NCBI GenBank assembly: GCA_002698785.1
Contig: PAAG01000020.1
Location: 110,022 to 174,021, forward strand
DNA from: Verrucomicrobiales bacterium
GTDB lineage: Bacteria; Verrucomicrobiota; Verrucomicrobiia; Verrucomicrobiales; DEV007
DNA: 64,000 nt
Direction of reading: 5' to 3'
Shown here: positions 27,245-35,523 of the stretch, piece after piece
Numbering within the stretch: position 1 is the stretch's first letter
Layout of the letters: each line of letters begins with the position of its first letter
Notes under the pieces: model-generated
Databases searched by the model: none
The model's input: the letters and a program-made list of their open reading frames with translations, nothing else
Told to the model about the DNA's origin: nothing
Position numbers and translations under genes: made by a program

Positions 27245-27981
27245 CCAGCGAAGTGACAGCCGATACTCTTGTTCCCGAGCTGGTCACAATTCCGGCTGGG
27301 TCATTCATCATGGGTGCTGGAGAGGACGACAAGTTCGCTACGAAACTTGAGTTACCTCTACACGAGATCGTTATTCCCAAGCCTTTTGCCTTGGGGAAAT
27401 ACCCGGTGACCTTCGCCCAGTATGATGCCTACGTCGAAGCGACGAGCGGGCTTGCCGCACCACCCGACTATGAAACGGGGCGGGGCGATCATCCGGTCGG
27501 AAGTGTAAGCTGGCTCGACGTGCAGGGCTATCTCGAATGGCTCCGTAATGAAACAGGAAAACCTTTTCGCCTCCCCTCCGAGGCTGAATGGGAATATGCC
27601 TGTCGTGCTGGAACGAGCACAACTTTCTGCACGGGCGACGATGTATCCACCGAGCAGGCCAACTACTGGTATTCGGAAAACGGGAAGAAGATCGGTCCCG
27701 GGAAGCCCCTGCCGGTGGGAAGCTATGAGCCCAATCCTTTCGGCCTATACGACATGCACGGCACCATCTGCGAACTGGTCGAAGACTCGTGGAGCGATGG
27801 ATACGAAGGGAGAGGCAGCGATCCGGCCCCCTATTACTCCGATGAATCTCACCTGGTCGTGAATCGTGGCGGCTCGTGGGACTACGCGGCTCGCCTGCTT
27901 CGTTCAGCATTCCGTGACTGGGTAGACCGAGACAGGCGTTTCGACAATATCGGCTTTCGAGTTGCCTGCGATATCGACTAA
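27241..27981 (+). CDS. SUMF1/formylglycine-generating-enzyme-like domain protein lacking the FGE cysteines
   Basis: 246 residues, a single SUMF1 domain, no signal peptide. Typical family markers: VTIPAGSFIMGAGEDD, KYPVTFAQYDAYVE, PVGSVSWLDVQGYLEWL, LPSEAEWEYACRAGT, YDMHGTICELVEDSW and NRGGSWDYAARLLRSAFR then NIGFRVA. True aerobic FGEs carry two cysteines between GGS and the RxxxR helix; here GGSWDYAARLLRSAFR has none. It is thus unlikely to activate the sulfatases in this window. Other SUMF1-domain proteins bind ligands or make C-S bonds. It overlaps its upstream neighbour by four bases. Confidence 0.8.
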   Translation: MTSEVTADTLVPELVTIPAGSFIMGAGEDDKFATKLELPLHEIVIPKPFALGKYPVTFAQYDAYVEATSGLAAPPDYETGRGDHPVGSVSWLDVQGYLEWLRNETGKPFRLPSEAEWEYACRAGTSTTFCTGDDVSTEQANYWYSENGKKIGPGKPLPVGSYEPNPFGLYDMHGTICELVEDSWSDGYEGRGSDPAPYYSDESHLVVNRGGSWDYAARLLRSAFRDWVDRDRRFDNIGFRVACDID

Positions 27982-27982
27982 C

Positions 27983-28876
27983 ATGAGCACCGCACTGAAA
28001 GAATCTAACGAGACGATTGCAGGGGCAAGCGACACGCCCGCTGGATCTGCGGATAGTTCTCCTCGCCCGAAATTCAAAAAGAAGATTCCGTGGTTCATCT
28101 TTCAGGCTAACCTGCCTCTAGGGGCGAAGATTGCATTGGCGGTCGTTGCGTGGGCTATCCTGTTGGGCGCGTGGCAGCTCATCCCCACTTTGAATCCTGA
28201 CATTCAGATGCTGCTGCCAACACCGACGAAGGTGCTCGGAGCGCTCTACGTCCTCTTTGATGAGAAAGATTTCATTGCTGACATTGGGCAAAGTCTCACG
28301 CGTATCGGAATCAGCTTTGCCATTGCAGTGGCGACTGCTTTGCCGATTGCCTTGCTGATGGGTGCCTTCCCTGCCGTGGAGGGATTCTTCAATCCTATCG
28401 TATCGCCCTTTCGGTATCTTCCTGCGCCTTCCTTTATCCCCTTCCTCCTTGCATGGTTGGGAACGGGTGACGAGCAGAAGATTGCGCTCCTTTTCCTTGG
28501 TGTGATCTGGTTCCTGATCTCGCTGCTGGCGGACGACACAAAACGTGTTCCGATCGACCTCATCAACTGTGCCCAGACTCTGGGTGCGACACGGCCGAAG
28601 GCGCTGCTCAACGTCATTCTACCGAGTGCGCTCCCCTACTTTCTCGACACGATCCGCCAGATGCTGGCGGTGAGCTGGACCTACCTCGTGATCGCCGAGA
28701 TCGTTGCTGCTACCGACGGAATCGGCGCGGTAATGATGCGAGCCAAGCGCTTCGTCAAAATGGATGACATCCTCGCGTGCATCCTGATCATCGGGCTCCT
28801 CGGGTTCGCTTCTGACATTCTCCTTCGAGGCCTGAGATGGTTGGCCTTTCCCTACCTGCGGCATCAGTCGCGTTAA
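27983..28876 (+). CDS. ABC transporter permease, SsuC/TauC type
   Basis: 297 residues from ATG 27983, one base after the SUMF1-like stop. A polar, probably cytoplasmic N-terminus of about 45 residues precedes about six membrane helices (ALAVVAWAILLGAWQLIP onward). The cytoplasmic EAA loop, which contacts the ATPase, is CAQTLGATRPKALLNVILPS. The family imports nitrate, sulfonates, taurine, pyrimidine precursors and similar organic compounds. The binding protein follows after 37 bases. No ATP-binding gene is present in the operon or elsewhere in the window, so a shared ATPase is implied. Confidence 0.9.
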   Translation: MSTALKESNETIAGASDTPAGSADSSPRPKFKKKIPWFIFQANLPLGAKIALAVVAWAILLGAWQLIPTLNPDIQMLLPTPTKVLGALYVLFDEKDFIADIGQSLTRIGISFAIAVATALPIALLMGAFPAVEGFFNPIVSPFRYLPAPSFIPFLLAWLGTGDEQKIALLFLGVIWFLISLLADDTKRVPIDLINCAQTLGATRPKALLNVILPSALPYFLDTIRQMLAVSWTYLVIAEIVAATDGIGAVMMRAKRFVKMDDILACILIIGLLGFASDILLRGLRWLAFPYLRHQSR

Positions 28877-28913
28877 CCTCTACTGAAATAACACAACAAT
28901 AATAACTAGAGAA

Positions 28914-29933
28914 ATGAAACATCGTTCTATCTTGAAACTGATCGCCATGCTCGCTCTGCTTACCTTCTCGGGGGCTCAAGCAGCAGAGAAAGTGAGCGTG
29001 TCATTCTTCTCATGGCCAGGCTACGGATTCTGGTTCATCGCAAAAGAGAAAGGGCTCGCTCCTGATCTCGAACTCGACCTCCAGATCATCGAGGATCCCT
29101 ACGAGAGCTTCGGACAGCTCGCAGCAGGTAAGCTCGACGTCACATCCAGCACAGTGGAATACGGGCCTATCGCTGCGGACAGCGGTGTGCCAGTGAAGCT
29201 CGTCACTTACACGAACCTCTCTTACGGCACCGATCGACTGATCATGTCGGAGGACATCAAGGAGGCATCGGACCTGAAAGGGAAAACCGTCGCCGTTCTT
29301 GAGGGTGGTCTTACACAGATCTTCATGGGTATCTGGCTTGAGGATAACGGAGTGAAGTTCGACGAAGTCGAATACGCCAACCTTATCATGGATGACGCGG
29401 TTGCTGCCATGGTCAGTGGTAAAGTCGCGGGTGGTGAATTCTGGGAACCTTTTGGAACTGTCGTTCTCGATTCCCTGAAAGGAACTCACGTCGTCGCTAC
29501 CTCGATCGAGCCCTACTGGTTGAAGACTGGCCTTCTCGCTGACGGAATGTATATGTCCGACAAGTTCATGGAAAATCCTGAGCTGGCTGCCAAAACGATG
29601 AAAGCTTACTGGGACGCAGTTGCCTGGTGGAAAGAGAATCCTGAAGAAGGAAACAAAATCATCGCAGAAGGCCTCAGCTTTGAGCTCGCAGATGTGGAGT
29701 CCGTCATTGGAACCACTGGTGAGCCGAACGAAGGCGGGCTGGCCGTTCTCGATGTCGGTGCTGCGAAAAAGTTCATGGGAGTCGAAGAGGGAGAACCTCC
29801 TTTCGACCTGAAGAACGGACAGATCACCGAAGTCTGGGACCTCACCACGGAATGGTGGAAGAAATTCGAGATGGTGACCGGCGATCCCAAGTTTGAGGAT
29901 GGAGTGGACACTACCGTGATTTCAGCCCAGTAA
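28914..29933 (+). CDS. ABC transporter substrate-binding protein, NMT1/THI5-like
   Basis: 339 residues with a clear type I signal peptide (MKHRSILKLIAMLALLTFSG then AQAAEK). The mature protein resembles TauA/SsuA/NMT1-like binding proteins: FFSWPGYGFWFIAKEKGL, GKLDVTSSTVEYGPIAADSG, DLKGKTVAVLEGGLTQIFMG and MVSGKVAGGEFWEPFG. Several aromatic residues (SWPGYGFWF, EFWEPF) could form an aromatic cage for a cationic amine, which would fit the ligase-Rieske context; that is inference. Partner of the permease just upstream. Confidence 0.9.
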   Translation: MKHRSILKLIAMLALLTFSGAQAAEKVSVSFFSWPGYGFWFIAKEKGLAPDLELDLQIIEDPYESFGQLAAGKLDVTSSTVEYGPIAADSGVPVKLVTYTNLSYGTDRLIMSEDIKEASDLKGKTVAVLEGGLTQIFMGIWLEDNGVKFDEVEYANLIMDDAVAAMVSGKVAGGEFWEPFGTVVLDSLKGTHVVATSIEPYWLKTGLLADGMYMSDKFMENPELAAKTMKAYWDAVAWWKENPEEGNKIIAEGLSFELADVESVIGTTGEPNEGGLAVLDVGAAKKFMGVEEGEPPFDLKNGQITEVWDLTTEWWKKFEMVTGDPKFEDGVDTTVISAQ

Positions 29934-29957
29934 GAACCTCTCTCCGGGTAAGTGCCT

Positions 29958-30824
29958 ATGGAACTGATCATCTGCAAACAGCTTTGGGGTCACGATTCGA
30001 CCTTTGAAGCACTCATCAACGACGTCGTGGGAGCCGGATTCCACGGCGTCGAAGGTGCCCCGCCTGACTCCGAAGCTGACCGCGAAGAGCTGGCTGGCCG
30101 GATGCAGGACGCCGGGCTCCATTACATAGCAGAGATCTCCACCGGCATCTTCACTCCGGGGAAGTGGGTTCCCGATCCGGGAACTACCGTCGAACAGCAT
30201 CTCGATACGTTTCGAGAGATTCTGGACCATTGCCTCTCAATGAAGCCATTGCGGATCACATCGATGGCAGGGAATGATCTCTGGCCAATCGACGAGAGCA
30301 TCCGCTTTTTCAAAGAAGCGATGAAGATCGCAGATGATGCGGGAACCGAAGTTTCCTTTGAGACACATCGAGGGCGCTCGACAGTGCATCCACTGACAAC
30401 CGCCGCCATTATTGAAGCGATTCCCGACATTCCCCTCACCTGCGACTTCAGTCACTGGTGTGTGGTGACAGAGCGTTCGGAGATTCTGGATGAGTTTCCC
30501 GTTCTTCTGCAAGACTGTGCTTTTCGTGCCCGTCACGTCCATGCCCGAGTTGGCTACGACCAGGGAGCACAGGTCCCAGACCCGCGAGCACCCGAATATG
30601 CACATTGCGTCGCTGCTCACGAGCGGTGGTGGGATGTGATCTGGGAAGCGCAGGAAAACCGAGGCTACGAGATCGCCAGCATGACCCCTGAATTCGGCCC
30701 GGATGGCTATCTCCAAATGGAGCCTTACACCCAGAAACCAGTCGCAGACCTCTGGGAAATCAATCAGTGGATGGGAAAGAGGCAGTTACAGCGCTTTGCC
30801 GAGCGTCAGCTCTCTCCCGTTTGA
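29958..30824 (+). CDS. Sugar phosphate isomerase/epimerase family TIM barrel (AP-endonuclease-2 fold)
   Basis: 288 residues from ATG 29958; a GTG two codons upstream is also possible. Xylose-isomerase-like barrel: ICKQLWGHDSTFEALINDVV, GAGFHGVEGAPPDS, the metal-binding regions EVSFETHRGRSTVHP (Glu), LTCDFSHWCVVTE (Asp, His), RARHVHARVGYD (His) and a late MTPEFGPDGYLQ (Glu). The set matches a divalent-metal isomerase/epimerase or lyase. It is 24 bases after the binding protein and is the last gene of the tight operon. Substrate unknown. Confidence 0.85.
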   Translation: MELIICKQLWGHDSTFEALINDVVGAGFHGVEGAPPDSEADREELAGRMQDAGLHYIAEISTGIFTPGKWVPDPGTTVEQHLDTFREILDHCLSMKPLRITSMAGNDLWPIDESIRFFKEAMKIADDAGTEVSFETHRGRSTVHPLTTAAIIEAIPDIPLTCDFSHWCVVTERSEILDEFPVLLQDCAFRARHVHARVGYDQGAQVPDPRAPEYAHCVAAHERWWDVIWEAQENRGYEIASMTPEFGPDGYLQMEPYTQKPVADLWEINQWMGKRQLQRFAERQLSPV

Positions 30825-30893
30825 ATATTCCACTCGGCGTTAATCGCCCATAGAGATACTTGGCATTTCCGAAAGATTCTGCTTCATTCGCGG

Positions 30894-32450
30894 ATGCTTT
30901 GCCGAGTTTTGCTCCTATTGCTCTTGTCCTGTCTCTGGCTTCCTGCCTTCGCGCAGGACGACGAACCTGAAGAAGAAGAACTCACTCCCGAAGAGATCGC
31001 TCGCCGGGAAGAGCTGTTGAAGCTGCCAAATCTCGTCCTCATCATCGCGGACGACATGGCGTGGAACGATTCCGCCCCCTACGGCCACGATTCGATTCTC
31101 ACCCCGAATCTTGAGCGTCTCGCTGCCCAGGGAATGCGCTTCGACAATGCGTTTCTCACCATTTCATCCTGCAGTCCCAGCCGGGCGAGCATTATCACGG
31201 GGCGCTATCCCCACCAGACAAACGCAGAAGAACTCCACTGGCCACTTCCCAAGGAGCAGGTCACTTTTGTCGAAAAGCTGAAGGAGAAAGGCTACTGGAC
31301 AGCTGCCGCAGGGAAGTGGCACCTTGGAGACGACGTTCGCGATCGCTTTGATGAAATCCGCGAGGTAGATACCTCCGGTTTCCAGTTGCCCTCCGGCGAG
31401 GAAGCCAAGGCAGGTGAATTCAAGGAAACACTCGAAGGTGAAGCGCAAAGCGGATGCGCCGACTGGATTCCCATGATGCGGGATCGCCCCGAGGATAAGC
31501 CTTTTTTCCTCTGGCTGGCAGCATTGGATCCGCACCGCCCGTATCACTCCGGGATCATCCCCGAGCCCTCACGCCCTGAGGAGATCAAGGTCGCGCCGTA
31601 TCACCCTGACACGCCTGCTGTGCGGGCGGACTACCAGCTTTACTACGACGAGATCACTCGCCTCGACAAGTATGTCGGCCTCGTTCTCGATGAGCTGGAG
31701 GAGCAAGGTGTCTCGGAAAATACCATGCTGCTGTTCATCAGTGACAATGGCCGCCCTTTTCCCCGTGATAAGACGACCATGTATGACAGCGGCATCAAGA
31801 CGCCCTGGATCGTCAGTTGGCCCGGCAAAGTGGCTCCCGGCTCAACGTGCAGCAAGCTCGTCAGCTCTGTCGATATCGCGAAGACTTTCCTGAAACTCGG
31901 CGGCATAGAAACTCCCGGACAGACTTTCGAAGGTGTCGACTTTTCTCCCCTCCTCTCGAACCCCGACAAACCGATTCGCGAATACATCTTCGCCGAGAAG
32001 AACTGGCACGACTTCGAAGATCATGTCAGGGCCGTCCGAAACGAGCGATACAAATACATTCGCAACTACTACGACGACCTTCCCCAGACACCATCCGCCG
32101 ATGCGTTGCGTAGCCCGACCTACGTGGAGCTACTCCGCCTTCGGGAAAAGGGCGAGCTCAACGAAGCTCAAATGGCCTGCTTTCACGCACCTCGGACTCC
32201 AGAGGAGCTTTACGACACAAAACTCGACCCGCACGAGCTGAACAACCTCGCAGACGACGAACGCTTCGCCCCTCTCATGAGCGCCATGCGCGCTGCCCTC
32301 GCGGACTGGGAGAAAAACACGGGAGACAGCGCTCCTGAACTCCGCACCGCCGATGAATTTGACCGCGAGACTGGTCTGCCCACGGATGCCCGGGTCCGCC
32401 CTCGACTCTCCAAGGCAGAGATGGTAGAGAAAGGTCTCGTTGCCCCTTAA
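30894..32450 (+). CDS. Secreted formylglycine-dependent sulfatase (type I)
   Basis: 518 residues. Signal peptide MLCRVLLLLLLSCLWLPAFA is followed by an acidic linker (DDEPEEEELTPEE), then PNLVLIIADDMAWNDSAPYG. The modification motif CSPSRASIITGRYPHQTN carries the cysteine converted to formylglycine. Metal and substrate residues continue in AAAGKWHLGDD and LLFISDNGRPFP. It is only distantly like the sulfatase at 13019. The gap of 69 bases to the TIM-barrel gene makes it an operon continuation or a separate unit. Its activating enzyme is not recognisable in the window. Confidence 0.95.
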   Translation: MLCRVLLLLLLSCLWLPAFAQDDEPEEEELTPEEIARREELLKLPNLVLIIADDMAWNDSAPYGHDSILTPNLERLAAQGMRFDNAFLTISSCSPSRASIITGRYPHQTNAEELHWPLPKEQVTFVEKLKEKGYWTAAAGKWHLGDDVRDRFDEIREVDTSGFQLPSGEEAKAGEFKETLEGEAQSGCADWIPMMRDRPEDKPFFLWLAALDPHRPYHSGIIPEPSRPEEIKVAPYHPDTPAVRADYQLYYDEITRLDKYVGLVLDELEEQGVSENTMLLFISDNGRPFPRDKTTMYDSGIKTPWIVSWPGKVAPGSTCSKLVSSVDIAKTFLKLGGIETPGQTFEGVDFSPLLSNPDKPIREYIFAEKNWHDFEDHVRAVRNERYKYIRNYYDDLPQTPSADALRSPTYVELLRLREKGELNEAQMACFHAPRTPEELYDTKLDPHELNNLADDERFAPLMSAMRAALADWEKNTGDSAPELRTADEFDRETGLPTDARVRPRLSKAEMVEKGLVAP

Positions 32451-32479
32451 AGCTACATTCTCCAAATCCCCTTTTTATC

Positions 32480-33445
32480 ATGACAAAACTACCCGCCCTT
32501 ACTGCCCTGCTTTCCGTCCTCAGCCTCCCGCTCGTCGCGCAGGCCGAGTTTTCCTGGGAAGACACCGAAGGCAAATACGTGGATCTCAAAAACGACGGGC
32601 GCTCTGTCGCTAGATACGTGTATGAAGGAATCGACGAAAGCACACCCGAGCGCCGGGAGGAGACCTACAAGCCTTTCTGCCACATCTACCAGTGGGGTAG
32701 CGACGATGCCTTTATCACCAAGGGCCCCGGTGGAAAATTCACCCACCACCGCGGTATCTACTACGGCTTCTCCAAATGCTCGTATACCGATGCCGACGGC
32801 GAAACGCACAAGAACATCGACACATGGCACTGCCGCCAGGCCTATGAGATTCATCGTGAATTTCTGAAGCAGGAAGCCGGTGAAGACTCTGCCTCTTTCA
32901 CTGCCGCAATCGACTGGATCGACAACGAAGGAAACGTGTTTGTGAAAGAAGAGCGCACGATGACCTTTTCGATGGAAGATAAGGATCTGGTTGTCGATTT
33001 CTCCTCTACCCTCACACCTACCGTTCCGTCTGTGAAGTTCGACGGCGACCCACAGCATGCTGGCTTCCAGTTCCGCGCCAACAATGACGTTAACGACAAG
33101 ACAGCGAAGCAGACCTATTACATCCGTCCGAAGTCCGGAGTCGGAAAGCCCGGTGCTACGATCAACTGGTCCGACAAGAATGACACGGAAGCCACGCGCG
33201 ACCTCCCCTGGAAAGGCATGTGTTTCACCCTCGACAAGGACAAGTATACCGTCGCCTATCTCGATCATCCTAAGAACCCAAAGCCAGCGCGATTCAGTGA
33301 GCGGGACTACGGGCGCTTTGGCAGCTACTTTGTCGCTGATGCGACTCCTGAAGAGCCACTCACTGTGAACTACCGCCTCAAGATTCGGAAGGGCGAGATG
33401 ACACCTGAGGAGATTGCAGCTCTCAGTGAAGAATTTGTGAAATAG
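32480..33445 (+). CDS. Secreted DUF6807 (PmoA-like annotation) family protein
   Basis: 321 residues with a signal peptide (MTKLPALTALLSVLSLPLVA QAE). The mature part matches the family often annotated 'PmoA family' in Planctomycetes and Verrucomicrobia: KPFCHIYQWGSDDAFITKGPG, THHRGIYYGFSKC and NIDTWHC, then a beta-rich C-terminal half with DPQHAGFQFRANNDV. It is unrelated to particulate methane monooxygenase despite the name. These proteins often accompany carbohydrate and sulfatase loci. It lies 29 bases after the sulfatase and is probably cotranscribed. Biochemical role unknown. Confidence 0.85.
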   Translation: MTKLPALTALLSVLSLPLVAQAEFSWEDTEGKYVDLKNDGRSVARYVYEGIDESTPERREETYKPFCHIYQWGSDDAFITKGPGGKFTHHRGIYYGFSKCSYTDADGETHKNIDTWHCRQAYEIHREFLKQEAGEDSASFTAAIDWIDNEGNVFVKEERTMTFSMEDKDLVVDFSSTLTPTVPSVKFDGDPQHAGFQFRANNDVNDKTAKQTYYIRPKSGVGKPGATINWSDKNDTEATRDLPWKGMCFTLDKDKYTVAYLDHPKNPKPARFSERDYGRFGSYFVADATPEEPLTVNYRLKIRKGEMTPEEIAALSEEFVK

Positions 33446-33464
33446 CACAATTCGAAACCGCCAC

Positions 33465-34403
33465 ATGCACATCGGAAAGCGTAAAGGAAAGACTACACCA
33501 GTCACCGAGCACACTCGCTCGGAGATTACGGAGATCCTGCGCCGTGTCCGAAAGATCGAGTTGCGCACGCGTGGCCTTGTCAGGGAAAGCTTCGGCGGCG
33601 AATACCACAGCTGCTTCAAAGGTGAAGGAATCGACTTTGAGGACTTCCGTGAGTACCAGCCCGGTGACGAAGTCCGCGCGATCGACTGGAACGTGACCGC
33701 GCGCATGGGGCATCCCTTCGTGAAGAAATTCACCGAGGAGCGGGAGATGACGGTTTTCGTATGCGTCGACATCAGCGCATCGGGCAACTACGGTAGCCAT
33801 GGCCCCAGTAAGCGAGAGTTGATGGCGGAAGTCGCGGCACTGCTCACCTTCAGTGCGCTACAGAACAAAGACAAAGTCGGCCTTCTCCTTTTCACCGATG
33901 AGGTAGAACTCTACCTTCCTCCCAAAAAAGGTATCGGCCATGCTCTTCGTCTCATCCGCGAGATTCTTCTTTTCGAACCAGAGGGACATCGAACTTCGCT
34001 CGCTGCTCCCGTCGATCTCTTGAAAAACGCCGTTCGGAAACGGTCGCTGGTGTTTCTGTTATCAGATTTCCTTTTTGAAGACGATCTTGCGAGCGAGCTT
34101 CGTATTGTGAATCGTAAGCACGATCTCGTGGCGATCCAGGTCAGTGATCCAGCCGAACTTACCATCCCTTCCGTAGGGCGAGTGCGACTTGAAGATCCCG
34201 AGACCGGTCGTCAGGTGGAAGTAAATACGTCGAACCCTCGTGTCAGGCGCGCCTATCAGAAAGAAGCAGAAGCCTGGCAGGAAGGAATCGACTCCGAGTT
34301 CAAACGCCTTGGCATCGACAAGATCTCGCTTCGCACCAACGAAGAATATCTTCCCGCACTCCACGGTTTCTTTAAACGAAGAGAACGCACTGAAGTCGCT
34401 TGA
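33465..34403 (+). CDS. DUF58 (VWA-like) domain protein
   Basis: 312 residues. DUF58 proteins have a vWA-like fold and normally act with MoxR-type ATPases and Bat proteins at the membrane. Visible markers: RRVRKIELRTRGLVRESFGG, the family signature GIDFEDFREYQPGDEVRAIDW followed by NVTAR, the vWA metal site VCVDISASGNYG (DxSxS), and LVFLLSDFLFEDD. No MoxR gene precedes it and no BatA/BatB follow, so the usual operon is reduced. Its stop overlaps the next gene's ATG by one base. Confidence 0.9.
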   Translation: MHIGKRKGKTTPVTEHTRSEITEILRRVRKIELRTRGLVRESFGGEYHSCFKGEGIDFEDFREYQPGDEVRAIDWNVTARMGHPFVKKFTEEREMTVFVCVDISASGNYGSHGPSKRELMAEVAALLTFSALQNKDKVGLLLFTDEVELYLPPKKGIGHALRLIREILLFEPEGHRTSLAAPVDLLKNAVRKRSLVFLLSDFLFEDDLASELRIVNRKHDLVAIQVSDPAELTIPSVGRVRLEDPETGRQVEVNTSNPRVRRAYQKEAEAWQEGIDSEFKRLGIDKISLRTNEEYLPALHGFFKRRERTEVA

Positions 34404-34972
34404 TGTCCTTCGTCTCCCTCATTCATCCCCTTCTTGCTCAGCAGCCGATCGGCGATGACGAGCTGTATCCAAACTGGGAGTACATCCCGAAGCCATCTCC
34501 ATGGCCGATGATCTTCTGGATTGTTCTCGCGTTGCTGGTCATAGCAATAGCGGTGGGCGTGTTAGTCTACGCCTTGATCATAAAGAAAAGGACAGCTCCA
34601 GGTGCCTCACCCGCTGCACAGGCACGACAACGTTTTTCTCAGTTGGAGCAGAAACGCGAGATCATGGAACTCGGGGAATATAGCCAGGCCCTCTCCGACA
34701 CATTGAAAGACTACCTCTCAGCAAAGTTTCAGGATCCGGTTCGTTATGAAACTTCATACGAGTTTCTCCAGCGCATTTCCTCACGGGAAACAAAGCTGCC
34801 TGACGCAGCCCAACAGGAGCTGGGGCACTTTCTTGTCGAGAGTGAAGAACTGAAATTCGCCAATCTCGACGAGGATGAGGCAACAGCAGTCCCCCTCGCC
34901 CGACGGGCGGAGAATATCCTGAATCTGTGCGAATCGATCAGCGGCGCGGACAAGCAGGCCGCAAGGCGATAG
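34403..34972 (+). CDS. Membrane-anchored partner of DUF58 (DUF4381-like)
   Basis: 189 residues from ATG 34403, translationally coupled to the DUF58 gene. A hydrophobic or signal-like N-terminus, a short polar loop (DELYPNWEYIPKPSPWP), one strong membrane helix (MIFWIVLALLVIAIAVGVLV) and a cytoplasmic helical domain with EYSQALSDTLKDYLSAKF and RAENILNLCES. This layout is that of the small membrane proteins, DUF4381-like, found next to DUF58/Bat genes. Probably a structural partner in the same membrane complex. Confidence 0.75.
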   Translation: MSFVSLIHPLLAQQPIGDDELYPNWEYIPKPSPWPMIFWIVLALLVIAIAVGVLVYALIIKKRTAPGASPAAQARQRFSQLEQKREIMELGEYSQALSDTLKDYLSAKFQDPVRYETSYEFLQRISSRETKLPDAAQQELGHFLVESEELKFANLDEDEATAVPLARRAENILNLCESISGADKQAARR

Positions 34973-34991
34973 CCACAACCCCGCACTTGCA

Positions 34992-35021
34992 GGAATAGGA
35001 AATCGGCTTTTCTTCTATTCC
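34992..35021 (+). other. Inverted repeat between the DUF58 partner and a lipoprotein gene
   Basis: GGAATAG at 34992-34998 is inverted as CTATTCC at 35015-35021, with a pyrimidine-rich stretch in the loop. It could be a weak terminator or a leader hairpin of the next gene; no T run follows the stem, so its role is open. Confidence 0.3.
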
Positions 35022-35026
35022 ATCTC

Positions 35027-35467
35027 ATGAAAACTCTTCGTCTACTCCCGGTCATCCTTGCGGCATTGTTCCTGACCAGTTGCGTCGGATACGAAGCGAA
35101 GTGGAATCAGTCCGTCGCCGACTATCGCGCGGGTAAGATCAAAGCCCCTGAAGGTCCTTGGGAAGGCACATGGACGACGAAGACAAACGGGCACACCGGT
35201 GATCTGCGAGCTATCGTCTCAAAGGCACCCGATGGCGAATACGATTTTCACTACCATGCGACCTGGAAGAAATTTCTCCAAGGTGGCTACAAAGTGAAGT
35301 TCCCTGCCAAGCGATCTGGCTCCACCTATCGCGTCGATGGCTCAAAAGACCTTGGAATCTTTGGCGCGTTCGGTCACAAAGCGACCATCACACCCAGCCG
35401 CTACGAGGCGACCTACTCGAACGACAAAGGCGACCTGGGAACCTTTTCGATGCGGCGACCGGAGTAG
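35027..35467 (+). CDS. Lipoprotein of unknown function, 146 residues
   Basis: Signal peptide MKTLRLLPVILAALFLTSC with lipobox LTSC. The mature part starts VGYEAKWNQSVADYRAGK, then PEGPWEGTWTTKTNGHTG, and looks like a small beta-barrel with GEYDFHYHATWKKFLQGGY and a final GDLGTFSMRRP. The PWEGTW and TFSM elements resemble small lipocalin-like or 'extracellular sugar-binding' lipoproteins, but I cannot assign a family. Outer-membrane location is likely because there is no Asp after the lipid-bearing Cys. Confidence 0.75.
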   Translation: MKTLRLLPVILAALFLTSCVGYEAKWNQSVADYRAGKIKAPEGPWEGTWTTKTNGHTGDLRAIVSKAPDGEYDFHYHATWKKFLQGGYKVKFPAKRSGSTYRVDGSKDLGIFGAFGHKATITPSRYEATYSNDKGDLGTFSMRRPE

Positions 35468-35523
35468 GCGTTTGTCGATCACACTTGCGCTGGCATCGGG
35501 TTTCCTGAATAGTCCGGGCTCCT

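Noticed and set aside
30860..30882. TTGGCAT as -24 element of a sigma-54 promoter before the sulfatase
   Set aside because: No GC follows at the required spacing; the next GC is 19 bases from the GG instead of 12.
32480..33445. Particulate methane monooxygenase subunit
   Set aside because: The PmoA name attached to this family is a misnomer; there is a signal peptide, no membrane helices and no PmoB or PmoC gene.
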